Assembly (NCBI RefSeq): GCF_030272615.1
Contig: NC_081409.1
Span: 528,794,291-528,858,290 of the forward strand
Length of the DNA stretch: 64,000 nt
Reading direction: 5' to 3'
Origin: Cryptomeria japonica
Lineage: Eukaryota; Streptophyta; Pinopsida; Cupressales; Cupressaceae
Both the position numbers and the translations under genes were made by a program. Of this stretch, positions 23,328-35,874 are shown piece by piece (the stretch's first letter is position 1; every line of letters starts with the position of its first letter). The notes under the pieces are model-generated. The model was not told the DNA's origin. It did no database searches and was given only the letters and a program-made list of their open reading frames with translations.

Positions 23328-26306
23328 CTACGCAACTTTGTTAGAGTGACTATCCAGATGTTTGATGCATAAAAAATAGGAGTGATTCAATTTTAGCAAT
23401 CACACTCAGGTCATCCGGAACTAAACCCTTAGCATCTTTCACATAATTGATTTTTCCCTTGAATGATTCAGTTATAACCTCAACTGTCTCAAGGGTTCTT
23501 CCATCGTCTTTCAAACATTTTATCCCAATGCACCTGGGTTCATTTCTCATGGAGATGACTAACTCTGAAAGTTGATTTATCAGTTTCGTGAAGTCCTCAT
23601 AAGCCTGTTTTATCAGATAATTTCTCCATTCAATATTATTTTGGCACACATACAAAATGCTATCATCCAAACCTGCCATAGGTTTTTCCACAAGAAACTT
23701 CATTACCCCATAATTTTGCACTTCTCGCATTTGCGCAACTTTTGGCTCCCATTTAGCTTCTTCATTTTTCTAATTGATTATCTTGACTTCCAATTCCTTC
23801 ATGACTTCTATCACCCCATTATATACTCTGCTTAAATAAACAAAGTATTCTGCACCAGAATTCTAAATTCTTTCTAGCCACTCCATCATAATTTTTGTGA
23901 TCAACCTACATTTTTGTATTTGTTCCAGACTCTTCTGATTTGTAGGGGACTTAGGATCGAAAGACATTGGAAGTTGTGATAGAGGTTGATGATTTGGATC
24001 ATTGATTGCCTCAATATACTTTGCCATCCTCTGTAACATCTCTTTCATCTGATGTTTATCCTTCTCATCTTTCTAGGTCCTGGTTATGATTTTCTTTGTT
24101 GAAGCTTCATGATGAAGCACATCTGTAGCTCAAGAGGTAGTTCCAATTTTAATCCTTTCAATAGCAAAATCCTAAGCTGTAGGGCTCTCTATCTTCTCAT
24201 CTATTAATGGATGCACTATCTATGCAATCCAGTTCCCACTATCGGCATCAAAATCAATCTTTGACATGGTTTTTGACTTCTTTGCCTTAGGAGTTTTTCC
24301 TAGGCACTTACTCACCATATCTTCAACTGGAATCGAGGCTAGAACAATATTTCTCTTCTTGCAGCTTAACATGTTTTCTAACCATAGTGGTCCTGAAGGA
24401 ACTTGAGACCTGTCTAGGTCAGTTCCAGTTTCTTTTCCATCCCTGACTACCATAATAGTAACTTCATTTGGGGCTTCATGTTCCTGCTGATTATTACCCT
24501 CATCCGCTAGACCTTGTCACTCTTTGATTGGATCAATTGAAGTAGCATCCATCTCAAGATCAACTACTATAGTATCAATAGGTAAGGAATGTCTTTTGCC
24601 TCGTGTTCTTAAGCGGGTGACTCTAACAGAAGTTGTCTCCTCTTTGGTTTGCACTGTCTTTGCTCTCTATCTTCCTTTTCCCTATTTTTGTGAACCTGCA
24701 GCACAAGATGGGACAAGAGAATTAGATACCAAGACCTTGGTGGGTGAGGTTGAATCTTTCCTTGAGCTTCTTCTTGGTCTTCTCTTTTTATGCCACTTCT
24801 CTGTTCTTCGAATAACCAAGATTGTCCTAGTTTGAATATGTTCTTCCTCATCCTTTGTCCAGTCAATCTCTAGAATTACCCCTGGCTACCTATCATCAAC
24901 AAATTTGGAATCAAGCAAATCATTTTCATCATCCACAATATTTGTAGTATTTATCTTCAGACCATAATCCCGAATTTGCTTCACCGTGAGTTTCAGGTGA
25001 GCTCTTTTTTGGACTTCATACTCATCCACACAATCCACCCAAAAGTCTTCTAAATCACGTACATGTCAAAAATTCTCCCTGAATGTAAAGTGTGTCATTG
25101 CAAATACTTTAGTATCAAATTTAGTGTGGGGAAAATACAACTGAAAATTGAACCTTTTGAACTCTAATTCCAAATTCAAAGCATATGAGACACTTGTACA
25201 AGTGTAGTATGTGAGCTCAATGGGAAAGGAAACCCCTATTTGGTGTTCTTCCCCATATTTCTTATCCATATGATCCAATTGCCTACAAACTTCAATTAAT
25301 ACTTGTCTGTCAAAGGCATACCTTGGCAATTTGTAGGGTTCTCCTTCAAAGCCGCCAACCCTCAAATAAGTGAACCTAGAGAACTGAATATAGAAGCTGC
25401 CATATATATTTATAAACTGTATAGCTTCCTCAATCAATGTCTTATGAACATCTCCTTTCAATTCAAATAATAACATGTCCAGGAAAATGTTGAACCTTAT
25501 AATAATTTTCAGTAACCCTATGTTGTTGCAAATGCGGGTGATATTCATATATCCTCATATCATTCTACCAAGTTTCATGATACAGACCTACCCATTGACG
25601 AGTACAAGCTAAAAAGTATATGAGGTAGGATGACATATAGAATTTTTTGCTCCCAATACAACTTAAACCCTCATGCATTCTTTCTGCAATTAACTCTTCC
25701 CAATCTATGTATCTATTATCACCAAAAATGACCTGAATAAAGAAATACATCCAATCCTCCCAATAAAAGGCTATCTGATTTCCCTGTATTCTATGCAATA
25801 AATTGACTATATCCCTAAATTCCTGAATCAGATGCTCTCAGGTTAATGGGCTTGGCAGTCTTGAACCCCCCTTTTGAAATTTAAACAACCAATTTCTTGC
25901 AGTGACACTCCTATAACATGACTTCTTCTCAGAGAAAAGCCCTTGCGACTTGCATACCATCCAGTCCTCATATTGCTCTCTCTCTGGTATTTTCATTACA
26001 GTGGAAAAAACATCCTGATTAATTGCAAGCAAAACCTTACACTCTACATCTCTTACACACCTCTCTACAAGATCATATCTTCTCATACATTCCAAAACTA
26101 CTTCTGGACATGACACAGCGGGAGGAAATGCAACAACTTGTATCAACCCACTATCGGAAATTTTCTGCATCAAAGTGGAGCTAGCAGAATTTTGCTCTTT
26201 CATGGAATTCATTTAAATCTACTGACAGCAGAAAAGTATCTCCTATGTCAAGAAGGGAACTAACTAGCCAAGACTTCTGGTCTACTTGAGGTACTTTTGG
26301 TCTCAT
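23328..26306 (-). pseudogene. Long reading frame inside the M2 3' LTR
   Basis: Sense-oriented frame, about 990 codons, from an ATG at 26306 (MRPKVPQVDQKSW) to a TAG at 23328-23330. Recognisable blocks: KIPEREQYEDW, a middle domain with FELKGDVHKTLIEEAIQFI and YLRVGGFEGEPYKLPRYAFD (about 25300-25450), a basic linker, and a C-terminal helical region (about 23350-24050). The copy is broken: a 2-bp deletion near 26190 relative to the other LTR, an extra T near 23375, and several stops. I know of no enzymatic motif in it and assign no function. The FEGEPYKLPRYAFD region gives the impression of a repetitive protein of conifer genomes, but I cannot name it. Confidence 0.6.
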
Positions 26307-26789
26307 TTTAGCTTTACAATTAGAAAATGCACAGCAGGAAGAATTGACTAAACTGACTGAAGTATCAAATAACACTTTCAATTCATGAAAACCAACAAGA
26401 AAAGAGGAAGAACTTGCGCTCACCTTTCATGCAGAACTGAGAATTCATAGAGTCAGGAGCAAGAAATGTCCCCTGCATTAGCCTTCTACTTACCAAATTG
26501 GGTAAATAATAAAGGGAAGTAACTTGTTTTAAATAAAATAAATCTTAGGGACTGGCCTAAAATATCAGTCGCATGATCTGTCATGATTTGAAAACTGCAT
26601 ACTCATTCATGCTAAATCATGCCGAAAAGATCAAGTTCTGATAGTTTATTAATAGCAAGCCTTTTCTCCTCTGCATCCTTTACTTGAAATGATTATTTGG
26701 AATGATTATTCCCAAGTACGAATTCACATCACAATTCATTTTCTCGAGGTTCATCTTTTAAATCCAGAATATTCCCTATATGTCGACAC

Positions 26790-27125
26790 TTTTCCACTTT
26801 ATCTCCAAAGTCATCAATCCTCAAAGTTTTAACCTTGAACCTTGAACCCTTCGAAAATAAGTTCAAAGGTTCAAGCTCAAAATAGCATTAGTGCAAAACA
26901 TGTGAACATGAAGCTTACCCATTATAAAACATGACTTACATGAGACTTGTTTTAACATGTTGAACCTTGAACCTTGAACCACTCTAAAGGTTCATGGTTC
27001 AAGTTCAATGAACTACGACCACCAAGACTTTTAATGCCCTTTTTTAACAAAGCCGCTATGTCACATACCACACTTGAACTTGAACCTTGAACCTTGAAAC
27101 GGTTCAAGTGGGAGGTTTAGTTCAA
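26790..27125. repeat. Clustered ttgaacc / ggttcaa repeats in the M2 LTR
   Basis: Direct and inverted copies of the heptamer TTGAACC near the LTR start (for example 26832-26850, 26960-26980 and 27070-27098). The same cluster is present in the 5' LTR (61245-61510), so it is an ancestral LTR feature. Being near the 5' side of the LTR, it could be a promoter-proximal element; that is inference. Confidence 0.7.
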
Positions 27126-27424
27126 GAAAAATTGCAAGGGGGAAAAAATTTAAAGAATGCATAAAGACAGAAAAATAAGAGCGGACTAACATTGGCTCTG
27201 ACTGGGGACTGAGACTGCAAAGGACCAAGACATGAACTCGGAATCTCTGGTTTCGCAAACATACTTACAGAAAGAAAGGACTGAAAAACACATCAAAACA
27301 AAACCAACGCCTAACTATCCAACAAAAACTTATATACAAGACCGATAGGGGACTCCTGTTCATAATTGATATAATTTCAAATCTTGTCCATTATAAGATA
27401 GGGGAAGAGCAACACCATCCTTAT

Positions 27425-28610
27425 ATGCAAGTTTGAATTAATTTTCCCCCTTTACCTCATGAATCAAGAATGGTCCTTTCCAAAGCAATTCAAACTTTGT
27501 ATGTGCCCCTTTGGGTTCCCTCCTTTTGTCCCAGAGTAGTACATGATCGCCTAGCATGAATTTCCATGGCCTAACCCATTTGTCAAATATTTTCTACACC
27601 CTCATCTGGTGCTCTGTTATCTGATCAACTAATTTATCCCTTTCTTCATCAATCCTCATCAAATGCATAATCTGTTTTTCCAGAGAATTCTGAAAATAAG
27701 CATCCTCAATGATAGTTTGTAACTTAGTAGCTGCAAGTTCCAAAGGAAGTACTACCTGAGCTCCTACACCATAGACCAGTTCAAATGGTGACATTCCAAT
27801 GGCCCTCTTTGGCAATGTATTATCAGCCCAAAGAGATTCATACAATTTTTTATGCCAATCTTTAAAGTTTTCACTCACTAATTTTTTCAAGATGTTTATG
27901 AGGTTTTTATTACTCAATTAAACTTGACCGTTTCCCTGAGGATAATAATCAGAAGAGTGAGTGAGGGAGATCCCATGATCATACCAAAATAAAGAAACCT
28001 CGGCAGAAGAGAAATTAGTAGCATTATCAGCCATAATTTTTAGCGGAACTCCGAATCAAAGCAATATATTCTCTTTCAGAAAGTTACAAACAACCTCTGA
28101 AGATGTCTTCCATACCAGAATGGCTTCAACCCATTTAGTAAAGTAGTTTGTAGCTATCAATATATGTCTATGTCCTGTACTTGAAGTAGGTGTCAAAGGG
28201 CCTATAAAATCCAAACCCCCTTGTTTGAAGGGTTCATCTACAACCACGGGTCAGAGTGGTAATGCTGCAAGTTGCAGCTTACTTGTGGACAACTTACACT
28301 TCTCACACTTGGCTACCCATGCATATGCATCCCTGAACATCCCTAGCCAATAATAACAATTCCTCAAAATCTTGTAGGCAGCCACTATTGATGAGAAATG
28401 GTCACCACAGGCTTCGTCATGAAATGTTTTCAACAGAGACTCTTGGAGCAATTTATCTACACAGTGCAAGAAGGTTCCATCCAATCCCCTCTTATATAAT
28501 ACATCATTAAAAATGACATACTTAGCAGCTTTTAATCTCAAGTTCCTCTTCTCTTTTAAAGAAAGATGTTTTGGGCAATCTCCATATGTCAAGTAGTAAG
28601 CAACATCTAC
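27425..28610 (-). pseudogene. Integrase of M2
   Basis: In the same frame as the upstream pol. Zinc-binding region with FHDEACGDHF and CEKCKLSTSK (about 28280-28420), core with LDFIGPL (first Asp) and MADNATNF (second Asp), then YYPQGNGQ. The next residue but one, where the catalytic Glu belongs, is a TAA stop (at about 27918), so this copy cannot be catalytic. The C-terminal part reads on to about 27425 through LGDHVLLWDKR and KFELLWKGPF, an SH3-like tail typical of gypsy integrases. There is no chromodomain. Other stops lie at about 28251, 28056 and 27594. Confidence 0.88.
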
Positions 28611-30434
28611 AAACTAGGAATCCTTAAGGCCAACAAACAAGACTAAGGAAAATTCCTCTATCACTCCCTCTTTACTCTTAGCAATTAGCTTGCACAAACC
28701 TTGCCCTCTTACCAACTTTGTGGGCCTAATATCTAAATTGAACCCTTGAATTTTTGACACCTAGGAGGCTCTATTATTCATTCCTATGTCTTGTTGTGTC
28801 AATATGCTCTTGACTGTGGAATGAGGCACATAAAAAATTGCATGGGAATGGAGAATATAATACCTGAATTGCTTTACAGCCTTCACAACTGCATATGCTT
28901 GCTTTTCCATTATTGAATACTTCAATTCATGATTTTTTAGTGGTACACTCATGAATGATATTGGGACTTCATCATTATCCTCATTCTTCTGTAATAAAAT
29001 TCCTGACATAGTGTGCTCTAAGGCATAACAGTAGATAAAAAAATCCTTACTAAAATCAGGATTAACCAGGACAGGCGCATGACCAATAGCATTCTTTATT
29101 GATTTGAATGCTTTCTTCCCTTCCTCATTCCATTTAAAAGCATGTTTCTCACTCATCAAATTCACAATATACTTGGTAGTCTCTGCAAAATTCGGGATGA
29201 ACCTCCTTAGAAAATTTACTTGTCCAAAGAAGGATCTAATGACATTCCTACTTGATGGTAGAGTTAGTTGTTTTATTGCTCTTACCCTTTCAGGATCTAT
29301 TTTCACCCCCTCCTTAGAAACAATATGCCCAAGAAACTTACCCTCAATGACTCCAAACACTGATTTCTTCAGGTTTAAGGACACCCCATGCTCACAACAC
29401 CTTTGTAACACTTGTCTCAGGTCCTGCAGGTGATGTTTTCTTCTTTTTGAGAAAACTGTTAAGTCATCCAGATATACAATAATGATCTTATCCTTTAAAT
29501 AACCAAAGGACAAATCCATAGCACGCTGAAATGTTGCTCCTACATTAATCAAACCAAATGGCATTTGGTTATAAGAAAATGTACCCCAAGGAGTAATAAA
29601 GGCAGTTTTATGTTGATCACCTTCCTGAACACTGATCTTATTATAGCCCAAAAAACCATCAAGAATGGACATCATCTTTGATCCTGAAATTGTTTGTAGA
29701 ATGTGGTCCATGGCTAGTAATGGATAGTTATCTTTTAGGCTGGCCTGATTTAGATTTCTAAAATCTACACAAATCCTTATTTCTCCATTTTTCTTTCTAA
29801 TGGGTAGAATATTAGCTATCCATGTAGAATGATGGATGGGATATATAATCCTAGCCTTTAACATCTTATCTACTTCTTGAAATATAGCCTCAAATACTTT
29901 TGGCTTGAAGCTTCTAAGCTTTTTTTGGAAAGGACTTACTCCAGGTTTCAGAGGAATTTGATGCTGGAATTTTCCCTCTCTAAAGTTTTTAAGATCGTCA
30001 TAGCACCAAGAAAACACATCCTTGAACTCCAACAAGAGACTAATGAACCTCTCCTTTTTTGCAAGCATACAACACTTTCCCAGATTGATATATTTAGGTT
30101 CATCCTCAGTACCAATGTTAATAGTTTCATAACCTTCAATATCCTGAACCTTAAGAGATTTGTCACCTTTGTTCTTCTTGTAGGCGTCATGACAGTCAAA
30201 TAGACACTCCAATGAAACCAACCCTTTAGGGATCTTGTTTCCTTTCAACTGCATAATTCCATCAGGCAACTCCTTGGCTCGTTCTAGTGAAAATTCTTTG
30301 CACTCTGCATCTGAACCTTCAAAATATATGGCAGAAAACATGTCTTCACTTTGCGTAAAATTATTGATTTGTTTGTCATTTTCAAACACCTGCCAAAACT
30401 CAGAGTTGTCTGGGACACTAGGTTGATATATCAA
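28611..30434 (-). pseudogene. Reverse transcriptase and tether RNase H of M2
   Basis: A 557-codon open stretch (30434-28761) followed by a stop. RT blocks: STWIANILPIRKKNGEIRICVDFRNLNQ, a GYNKISV-type motif, and the catalytic YLDD at about 29470. The RNase H domain follows (IYCYALEHTMSGILLQK, SIMEKQAYAVV), with the usual first Asp replaced, as is known for the gypsy RNase H of Tat elements, where it acts as a tether. RT copies element RNA into DNA inside the particle. This is the best-preserved gypsy enzyme in the window. Confidence 0.92.
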
Positions 30435-30521
30435 CTCTACCTTGTAAGTATCATCAAGAAATTCGGGATGTCGAACAAGTAAAGAAGCTGAGACTGCTAA
30501 TGAATCTGCTTTTGAATTCAG

Positions 30522-30878
30522 TTATCTGGGTATTGCCTCAATGGAAAATGCATTGAAATCTTTGATTTCATCCCAAACTCTATTCTGATAGTGTTTCAAT
30601 CTTTCATTTTTAACTTTAAACAACCCTCTAACCTGTTTTACAATCAGTTCAGCATCTCCTTTGACCCGTAGGAGTTTCACTCCCAGTCTCTTAGCTTCAG
30701 CTAAACCTAACAACAAAGCCTCATACTCAGTCGTATTGTTGGTATTTTTGAATTCCAATTTAAAAGAGAAACAAATATTATTGCTAGAAGGTGGGATTAA
30801 CACTACCCCTGCACCTGAACCTGACGTTGCACAACTACCATCAAACTCCATTAACCACAGGCTTTCTTCTCCCTTAGG
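30522..30878 (-). pseudogene. Archaeal-type RNase H (aRNH) of M2, upstream of RT
   Basis: Reads LMEFDGSCATSGSGAGVVL, NTTEYEALLLG, LRVKGDAELIVKQV, and after a stop SKADSLAVSAS. The four acidic positions of RNase H (DG, TEYE, GD, AD) are all present. The domain is in frame with the protease before it and the RT after it, separated only by single stops (30879-30881 and 30522-30524). It therefore lies between PR and RT. In T1, and in the angiosperm Tat elements I know, it sits between RNase H and integrase. Confidence 0.85.
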
Positions 30879-31826
30879 CTATGATGGATCTTCCACTACC
30901 TCATTATCAAACAAAATCATGTAGTTTCTAAATTGACAATCATGATACATAATTTGAGCTCTTGGGTCATTAGAAGGGAAAACAATGAATTTAGACTTTG
31001 GTTCAGGATGCAAAATGACTCGTTGTTTTCCAATAGGGATTGTGGCTTGAGACCAATCCATTTTAATTTCACCACCTAAATCCCTACAGAAAGTACGACT
31101 TAGCAACATGCCATAGCTAACTAGGATGTTAGCTATCAAAATAGTCAACTTGATTCTTTTATTTGGGTGGGAGGTGAGAACTACTTGAGCATCCTTAATT
31201 TTTCCTAGCCGAGGAATTTGTTTTGAATCCATAGAATAACTGCCAAAAGTTTTTGTCAAGGACAACCCTAATGCTTTAGCTACTGCAGAAGGCATTATAT
31301 TGTCAGATGCACCTAAATCTATAATAAAATTATTCAACTTATGACCATTTATGAATAATGATATGTAAAAGGGTTCTGTTTTGTACTCAAGGGAAAGTAT
31401 AGAATCATTTGTTTGAAGGGCAGTTATTTCAGGCACCTTTTCATAAGCCACAGGGTGAGCCAATTCATCACTATATGAGGGCAATATGACATTTACTGAT
31501 TGTTGTGTTCCATTGGACCGTAGTACATTATTCCCTTTTATAAACTATACGAGCCTATCTAGTTCTTTAGGATTTAGCTTAAGGTACTTAGAAGGTGTAA
31601 TTTGAATTTGAGAAGATTTCCACAATTTTACAATATCAAATGAACTTTCTTTTTCAATAGACCTTAAAAATGGAGATTCTTGCAATTTTTTATCATTGTT
31701 ATGAAATTTTGGATCAATCCCCTTACCTTTGAAATTCACAGCTGAAGATGAAGAGACACCCTGGGGTTTCATATTTTGTTGATTTCTTGTGAGCACAGTG
31801 CATGAAGGATCTTCTAAAGTAACCAA
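30879..31826 (-). pseudogene. Protease region of M2
   Basis: Aspartic protease: INGHKLNNFIIDLGASDNIMP with the D-x-G-A active-site pattern (about 31310), then TILIANILVSYGMLLSR and later FRNYMILFDNE. It cleaves the Gag-Pol polyprotein during particle maturation. It is preceded in the same frame by a linker (31826-31545) ending in a TAG. The gag frame before it is offset, with the break at an A/G homopolymer near 31834-31850. Confidence 0.8.
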
Positions 31827-31948
31827 AATATCACCCCCTTTTTTTTTGAATCTGACTCGTACTCAAGGAAGTGGATTTCAGAGTCGCTAGGTTGCTTTAA
31901 AAATTCTTCTTCACCCCACTCATTTGAGGTATCTTTAGAATTCATCAA

Positions 31949-32847
31949 TTATGTGTAACGCACCATCTCAAGACAAGAACTACCATCATGTTCATCGGTG
32001 AGATGAAAAACACACATACTCCCTTTAGGTGGCGGTGCCCCAATTGCTAATCTTTGTTGAGTAGGGGGTAATTGCAGAGTCTTGTTCCCATAGCCCAAAG
32101 ACTGATATATATTCCTCCTAGGTACGTCTTGATAGGGAGATGGGTATGAGGTACTGGCTTTAGGCAATTGTCTTTTAAGAGTAATCACATCATTCATCAA
32201 TCTCTGGATTATAGGGTCAGAAGAAGTAGAAGGTTGGGCAATGGGTGTCTGTACTTCTCTTTCCCATTTACCTGTCATGATTAGATCATCTTCCAACTCA
32301 ACTGCAAGTGTTTTGGCAGCACTTAAATTTGCAACTCTTTGCCTGTGAATCAGGAAACCTATTTCTAATGGCATAGAATTAATAAATAAACACTTAAAAT
32401 TATCATCTGAGGGCCTTTGATTGACTGGAATCTTATGCACAATCTTATCAAATTTTGCTACAAAGTCCCTCATAGACTCCAAAATCTCTTTCTTTAATTG
32501 GGCCAATTGAGCCAAGAGAGAGTGTTCATCTTCAGCCACTTTGAATCTTGCCTCAAACCTTGTTTTCAAATCTTGCCATTTTGTTATCACACTATTAGGT
32601 AAGTGATAGAACCAATCTGTTGCTACTCCAGTTAGTGTTTGAACAAACAATCTTATAGCAACATCATCATGTTGAACAACTATTATCCCACAAGCCACAT
32701 TGAATGCATTTAGGTTCTCATCAATGGTGATTTTTCCATCCCCACTAAATTTTGGCAAGTGATCTCTAGCACCTTTGGGTAAGGGATTGAGATTTAAACC
32801 TAAGTTCAATGGACCTACATCACCTCCCCATGGATTATTTACTGCCA
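31949..32847 (-). pseudogene. Gag of M2
   Basis: From the first in-frame ATG (32847, MAVNNPWGG). Capsid features: HLPKFSGDG, NLNAFNVACGIIVVQHDDVAIRLFVQTLTGVATDWFYHLP, WQDLKTRFEARF, MRDFVAKFDKIV. These match the plant retrotransposon gag pattern (AxxWFxxLP, then W..L...F..RF). The typical CCHC knuckle is not evident; near the end is CVFHLTDEHDGSSCLEM, a CxxH...C variant. The open frame extends 5' to about 32908 without an ATG, and stops lie upstream. It ends at a TAA, so gag and pol are separated by this stop and a frameshift. Confidence 0.85.
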
Positions 32848-33119
32848 TTGGAAGTATGATATTGAGTGGAGTCGGGCTAATTATATTTGGTAAAGCAATA
32901 CCATGCAAGGTCAGAGCTTAAAAAATTGAGGACATAGGAGATGATGAGGATGGGGAAGGAGGCCTACTTCTTTCTCTTCTTTAACATGAAAAAGTGGGTT
33001 GAAAATTTAGGTTTTGTAACTCTTGAAAAACATAATCAACTATCCCCTCCCTTCTTTGTGACCTAGTATATCTCTTTGACTCTAGTTTTGCAACTAGGCA
33101 TCCAATCTTATTATTTGAC

Positions 33120-33137
33120 TCCCCAGCAGAGTCGCCA
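33120..33137 (-). other. Primer-binding site of M2
   Basis: TGGCGACTCTGCTGGGGA on the minus strand, 6 bases from the LTR terminus CCAACA. It closely resembles the complement of the 3' end of plant tRNA-Arg(ACG), TGGCGACTCCACTGGGG, with two transition differences. Ogre-type Tat elements are known to use tRNA-Arg. It anchors the LTR boundary at 33144. Confidence 0.8.
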
Positions 33138-34120
33138 AAAATATGTTGGTAAACAGATTTGTCTCTTTTCTAACATCTTAATAATTATCTTCCTTAAGCA
33201 AAAATATAACTCTAGTTCGCCCTTTATGAAAAGAAACAAACTACCAACAGTTGGATGAATTGATTAAAATCCAACCTCTGCATTAGAGGGCAGCTCCTCG
33301 TATGATTTCCAATGAATTTATTATATAAATGAAATGCTAACACTTTTTACCAGAAAGCATTGAAAGGATTTAGCATTCATCCATAAACACAAATGAATGC
33401 CTCCAAACTAAAAGTAGAGAAAATCTTCTTAAAATAATTTAATGAGAGTTCACAAACTCTTATTAACAAACATGCTCACTGTATAAATTCAAAGCATAGC
33501 AGAAGCTCAACAATACTGAAGGTTGATCCATACTCTCTCGTGCCTCACAGGGCAAGGGGGATCAGCGCAAATCAATACGTAATGAGTCTACTAACAACTA
33601 ATGGTAACCATAAATTGAAGAAAACATAGAAATGATTGAGCATAAAACGATGTCATGTTTATAGAAAACTTCCCAGGAAATATTGATATTCCTTAAACAC
33701 CCAGATTTAAGATAACACCATAACTTATATTGATTGATCAATCATTCCAATTTCCAGCAATTCTTTAAAGAAAAACACAAATATTATCTACTATCAAAAA
33801 ATCATAGTTTTTCGGACCTTTCTAGAGTCTCAAAAACATAGATATATAGCCACAACCTGGCCAACAGTTAAAATGGGAAACACGGAAAGCCAACAACTTC
33901 CACCCCGCAAAGTCAATGAAACCAGCATCAAAATAAATAAAAAAAATTGCAACCAACAAGTAAAAGGATCTATCATCAGCGGAAAATATTACTATGCACT
34001 TCTGGTAACTGTTTCTTTCTTCCAATCCGCATGTGCAGTGGCAAAGTGTTGAATGATTTTGTTATGAGGTAATCCCACATGTGCCATTCATTGCTTCTAG
34101 ACTTCTTTTTCCTTCTAAAC

Positions 34121-34850
34121 CTATGCAACTTTGTCGAAGTGACTATCCACATGTCTGATGCATAAAAACATGAGTGATTCAATTTTAGTAATCACACTCA
34201 AGTCATCTGGAACTAAACCCTTAGCTTCTTTCACATAATTGATTTTTCCCTTGAATGATTTGGTTATAACCTCAACTATCTCAAGGGTTCTTCCATCATC
34301 TTTCAGACATTTTATCCTAATGTACACGAGTTCATTTCTCATGGAGGTGACTAACTCTGCAAGTTAATTTATCATTTTCATGAAGTCCTCATAAGCCTGT
34401 TTTATCAAATAATTTCTCCATTCAATATTCTTCTGGCACACATACAAAATGCTATCATCCAAACCTGCCACAGGTTTTTCCGCAAGAAACTTCATTACCC
34501 CATAATTTTGCACTTCTCGCATCTGTGCAGCTTTTGGTGCCCATTTAGCTTCTTCATTTTTCCAATTGATGATCTCAACTTCCAGTTCCTTCATGAGTTG
34601 TATCATCCCATTATATACTTTGCTTAAATTAACAAAGTATTCTGCACCAGACTTATGAATTCTTTCTAGCCACTCCATCACAATTTCTATGATCAACCTG
34701 CATTTTTGTATTTATTCCAAAGTCTTCTGATTTGTAGGGGACTTAGGATCGAAAGACATTGGAAGTTGTGATATAGGTTGAGGATTTGGATCATTGATTG
34801 CCTCAATATACACTGCCATCCTCTGTAACATCTCTTTCATCTGATGTTTA
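34121..34850 (-). pseudogene. LTR reading frame of M2, C-terminal part (split by T1)
   Basis: C-terminal section of the frame that starts at 60727, ending at a TAG at 34121-34123. The T1 insertion lies just upstream of a HQMKEMLQRM stretch. It contains LDDSILYVCQKNIEWRNYLIKQAYEDF and KGLVPDDLSVITKIESL, matching the 3' LTR copy at 23350-24060. Stops are at about 34364 and 34714. It has long charged helices. Function unknown. Confidence 0.6.
34846..34850 (+). other. Target-site duplication of T1, left copy
   Basis: gttta directly before the T1 5' LTR; the same five bases follow the 3' LTR at 58469-58473. The M2 3' LTR has this sequence once (ctgatgtttatcctt, near 24050), which confirms the duplication. 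Confidence 0.95.
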
Positions 34851-35870
34851 TGTAATACCCTAAAAACGGTCATCTAAACCATGAGCCCCTAATCTTTACA
34901 ATGTCACCAAGGTCCTAACCAAAGGCAATTAAATAAATCTTGAACACACAATTAATTTTTTAATCATCAAATGTTACATGGCAAATTAATCAACCAATAT
35001 TAATTAAATATTTATTTAATTAATTGATCATTCCAAGTAAATCATTTTAAACAATTATCTTATTTATTTTATTTAATATCCTAGCATATTTAATGAAATA
35101 AATCAATTTGCCATCGAATCTTCAAAAAAAGAATTAATTGACCAAGAAAGAATAACAATTTGAGAAAAGAAATCAATTGGAGATAATCTTGAAAAACAAA
35201 TTGAAAATTGATAAACAAAAATCTCAAAGAAAGCAATTAAAACATTTAAATATTAAAATTGAATGAAATAGAGAATAAATCAGTTTTTCTAATTTTATCT
35301 TAATTTTAGTTCAATTTCCTTTAAAACTGAGAAAAGCATCCAATCACGTCAATTCACCTGGATTGTGCTTCCTCTTGGAAAATCTTGACCGCTCATCATC
35401 ATTTGATCTCAGCCTTTGGTTTCTTTCTGAATTTTCTATAAATTCAGGCTCTCATGTCTCATTAAAAAATCTTGGAGAATATATTGTTATTATGTTGTTT
35501 TTGCTCTAGGTTCATTGAGAATTTGCATTGAGATATTGCATATTAGTTATTTCATATTGCTTAAATCATTTAGCTTAATATTGCTTAAATCATGTTAGAT
35601 TAATCTTGCATATCTAGCTTAAATCTTGCATCCATTTAACTCATATTCATGCTCATATAGATTTAAAAATCCTTCGTTTAGGTGTTGTCTAGTCACTGGA
35701 TAGCTCAGAAATCTAAGAGCCATCTAAACTCACATCTATTAGAAGGCAATGGGTCGCTTTGTAATGGTTTATTATTCATTGATTATTGATTTACTAACCA
35801 TGCATTTAATGACTTAATTGAAGTGTTGTGTATTCCAAATATAGATATAGGTCCACTTTTCACACACACA
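34851..35870 (+). repeat. 5' LTR of T1
   Basis: TGTAATACCC...CACACACACA, 1020 bp, paired with 57432-58468. It lacks a 17-bp segment (gaaataaatcaaaaaat-like) that the 3' LTR has. Confidence 0.96.
35436..35445 (+). promoter_or_regulatory. Candidate TATA box of the T1 5' LTR
   Basis: CTATAAATTC, about 585 bp into the LTR, conserved in all four family LTRs. Confidence 0.5.
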
Positions 35871-35874
35871 TTTT

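Larger units (their letters stand above)
22491..27191 (-). repeat. Candidate 3' LTR of M2 (truncated)
   Basis: Starts on the minus strand with TGTTAGTCCGCTCTT at 27191 and is colinear with the other copy down to 22491. There similarity ends abruptly (shared GCCCTCTAAT, then unrelated sequence). About 30 differences were counted by eye in the first 400 bp from the 22.5-kb end, or about 7-8%. It includes the uninterrupted version of the T1 target site near 24045-24060. Confidence 0.65.
33144..34850 (-). repeat. Candidate 5' LTR of M2, inner part
   Basis: Last third of the 5' LTR (CCAACA end at 33144), colinear with 22491-24055 from 33282 up. The terminal 138 bp (33144-33281) are unique to this copy. 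The part beyond 34850 continues at 58469 after the T1 insertion. Confidence 0.65.

Noticed and set aside
22491-27191. A duplicated host gene
   Set aside because: Considered because the long frame occurs twice, but the primer site next to one copy and the gag-pol region between the copies fit LTRs better. Not fully excluded.
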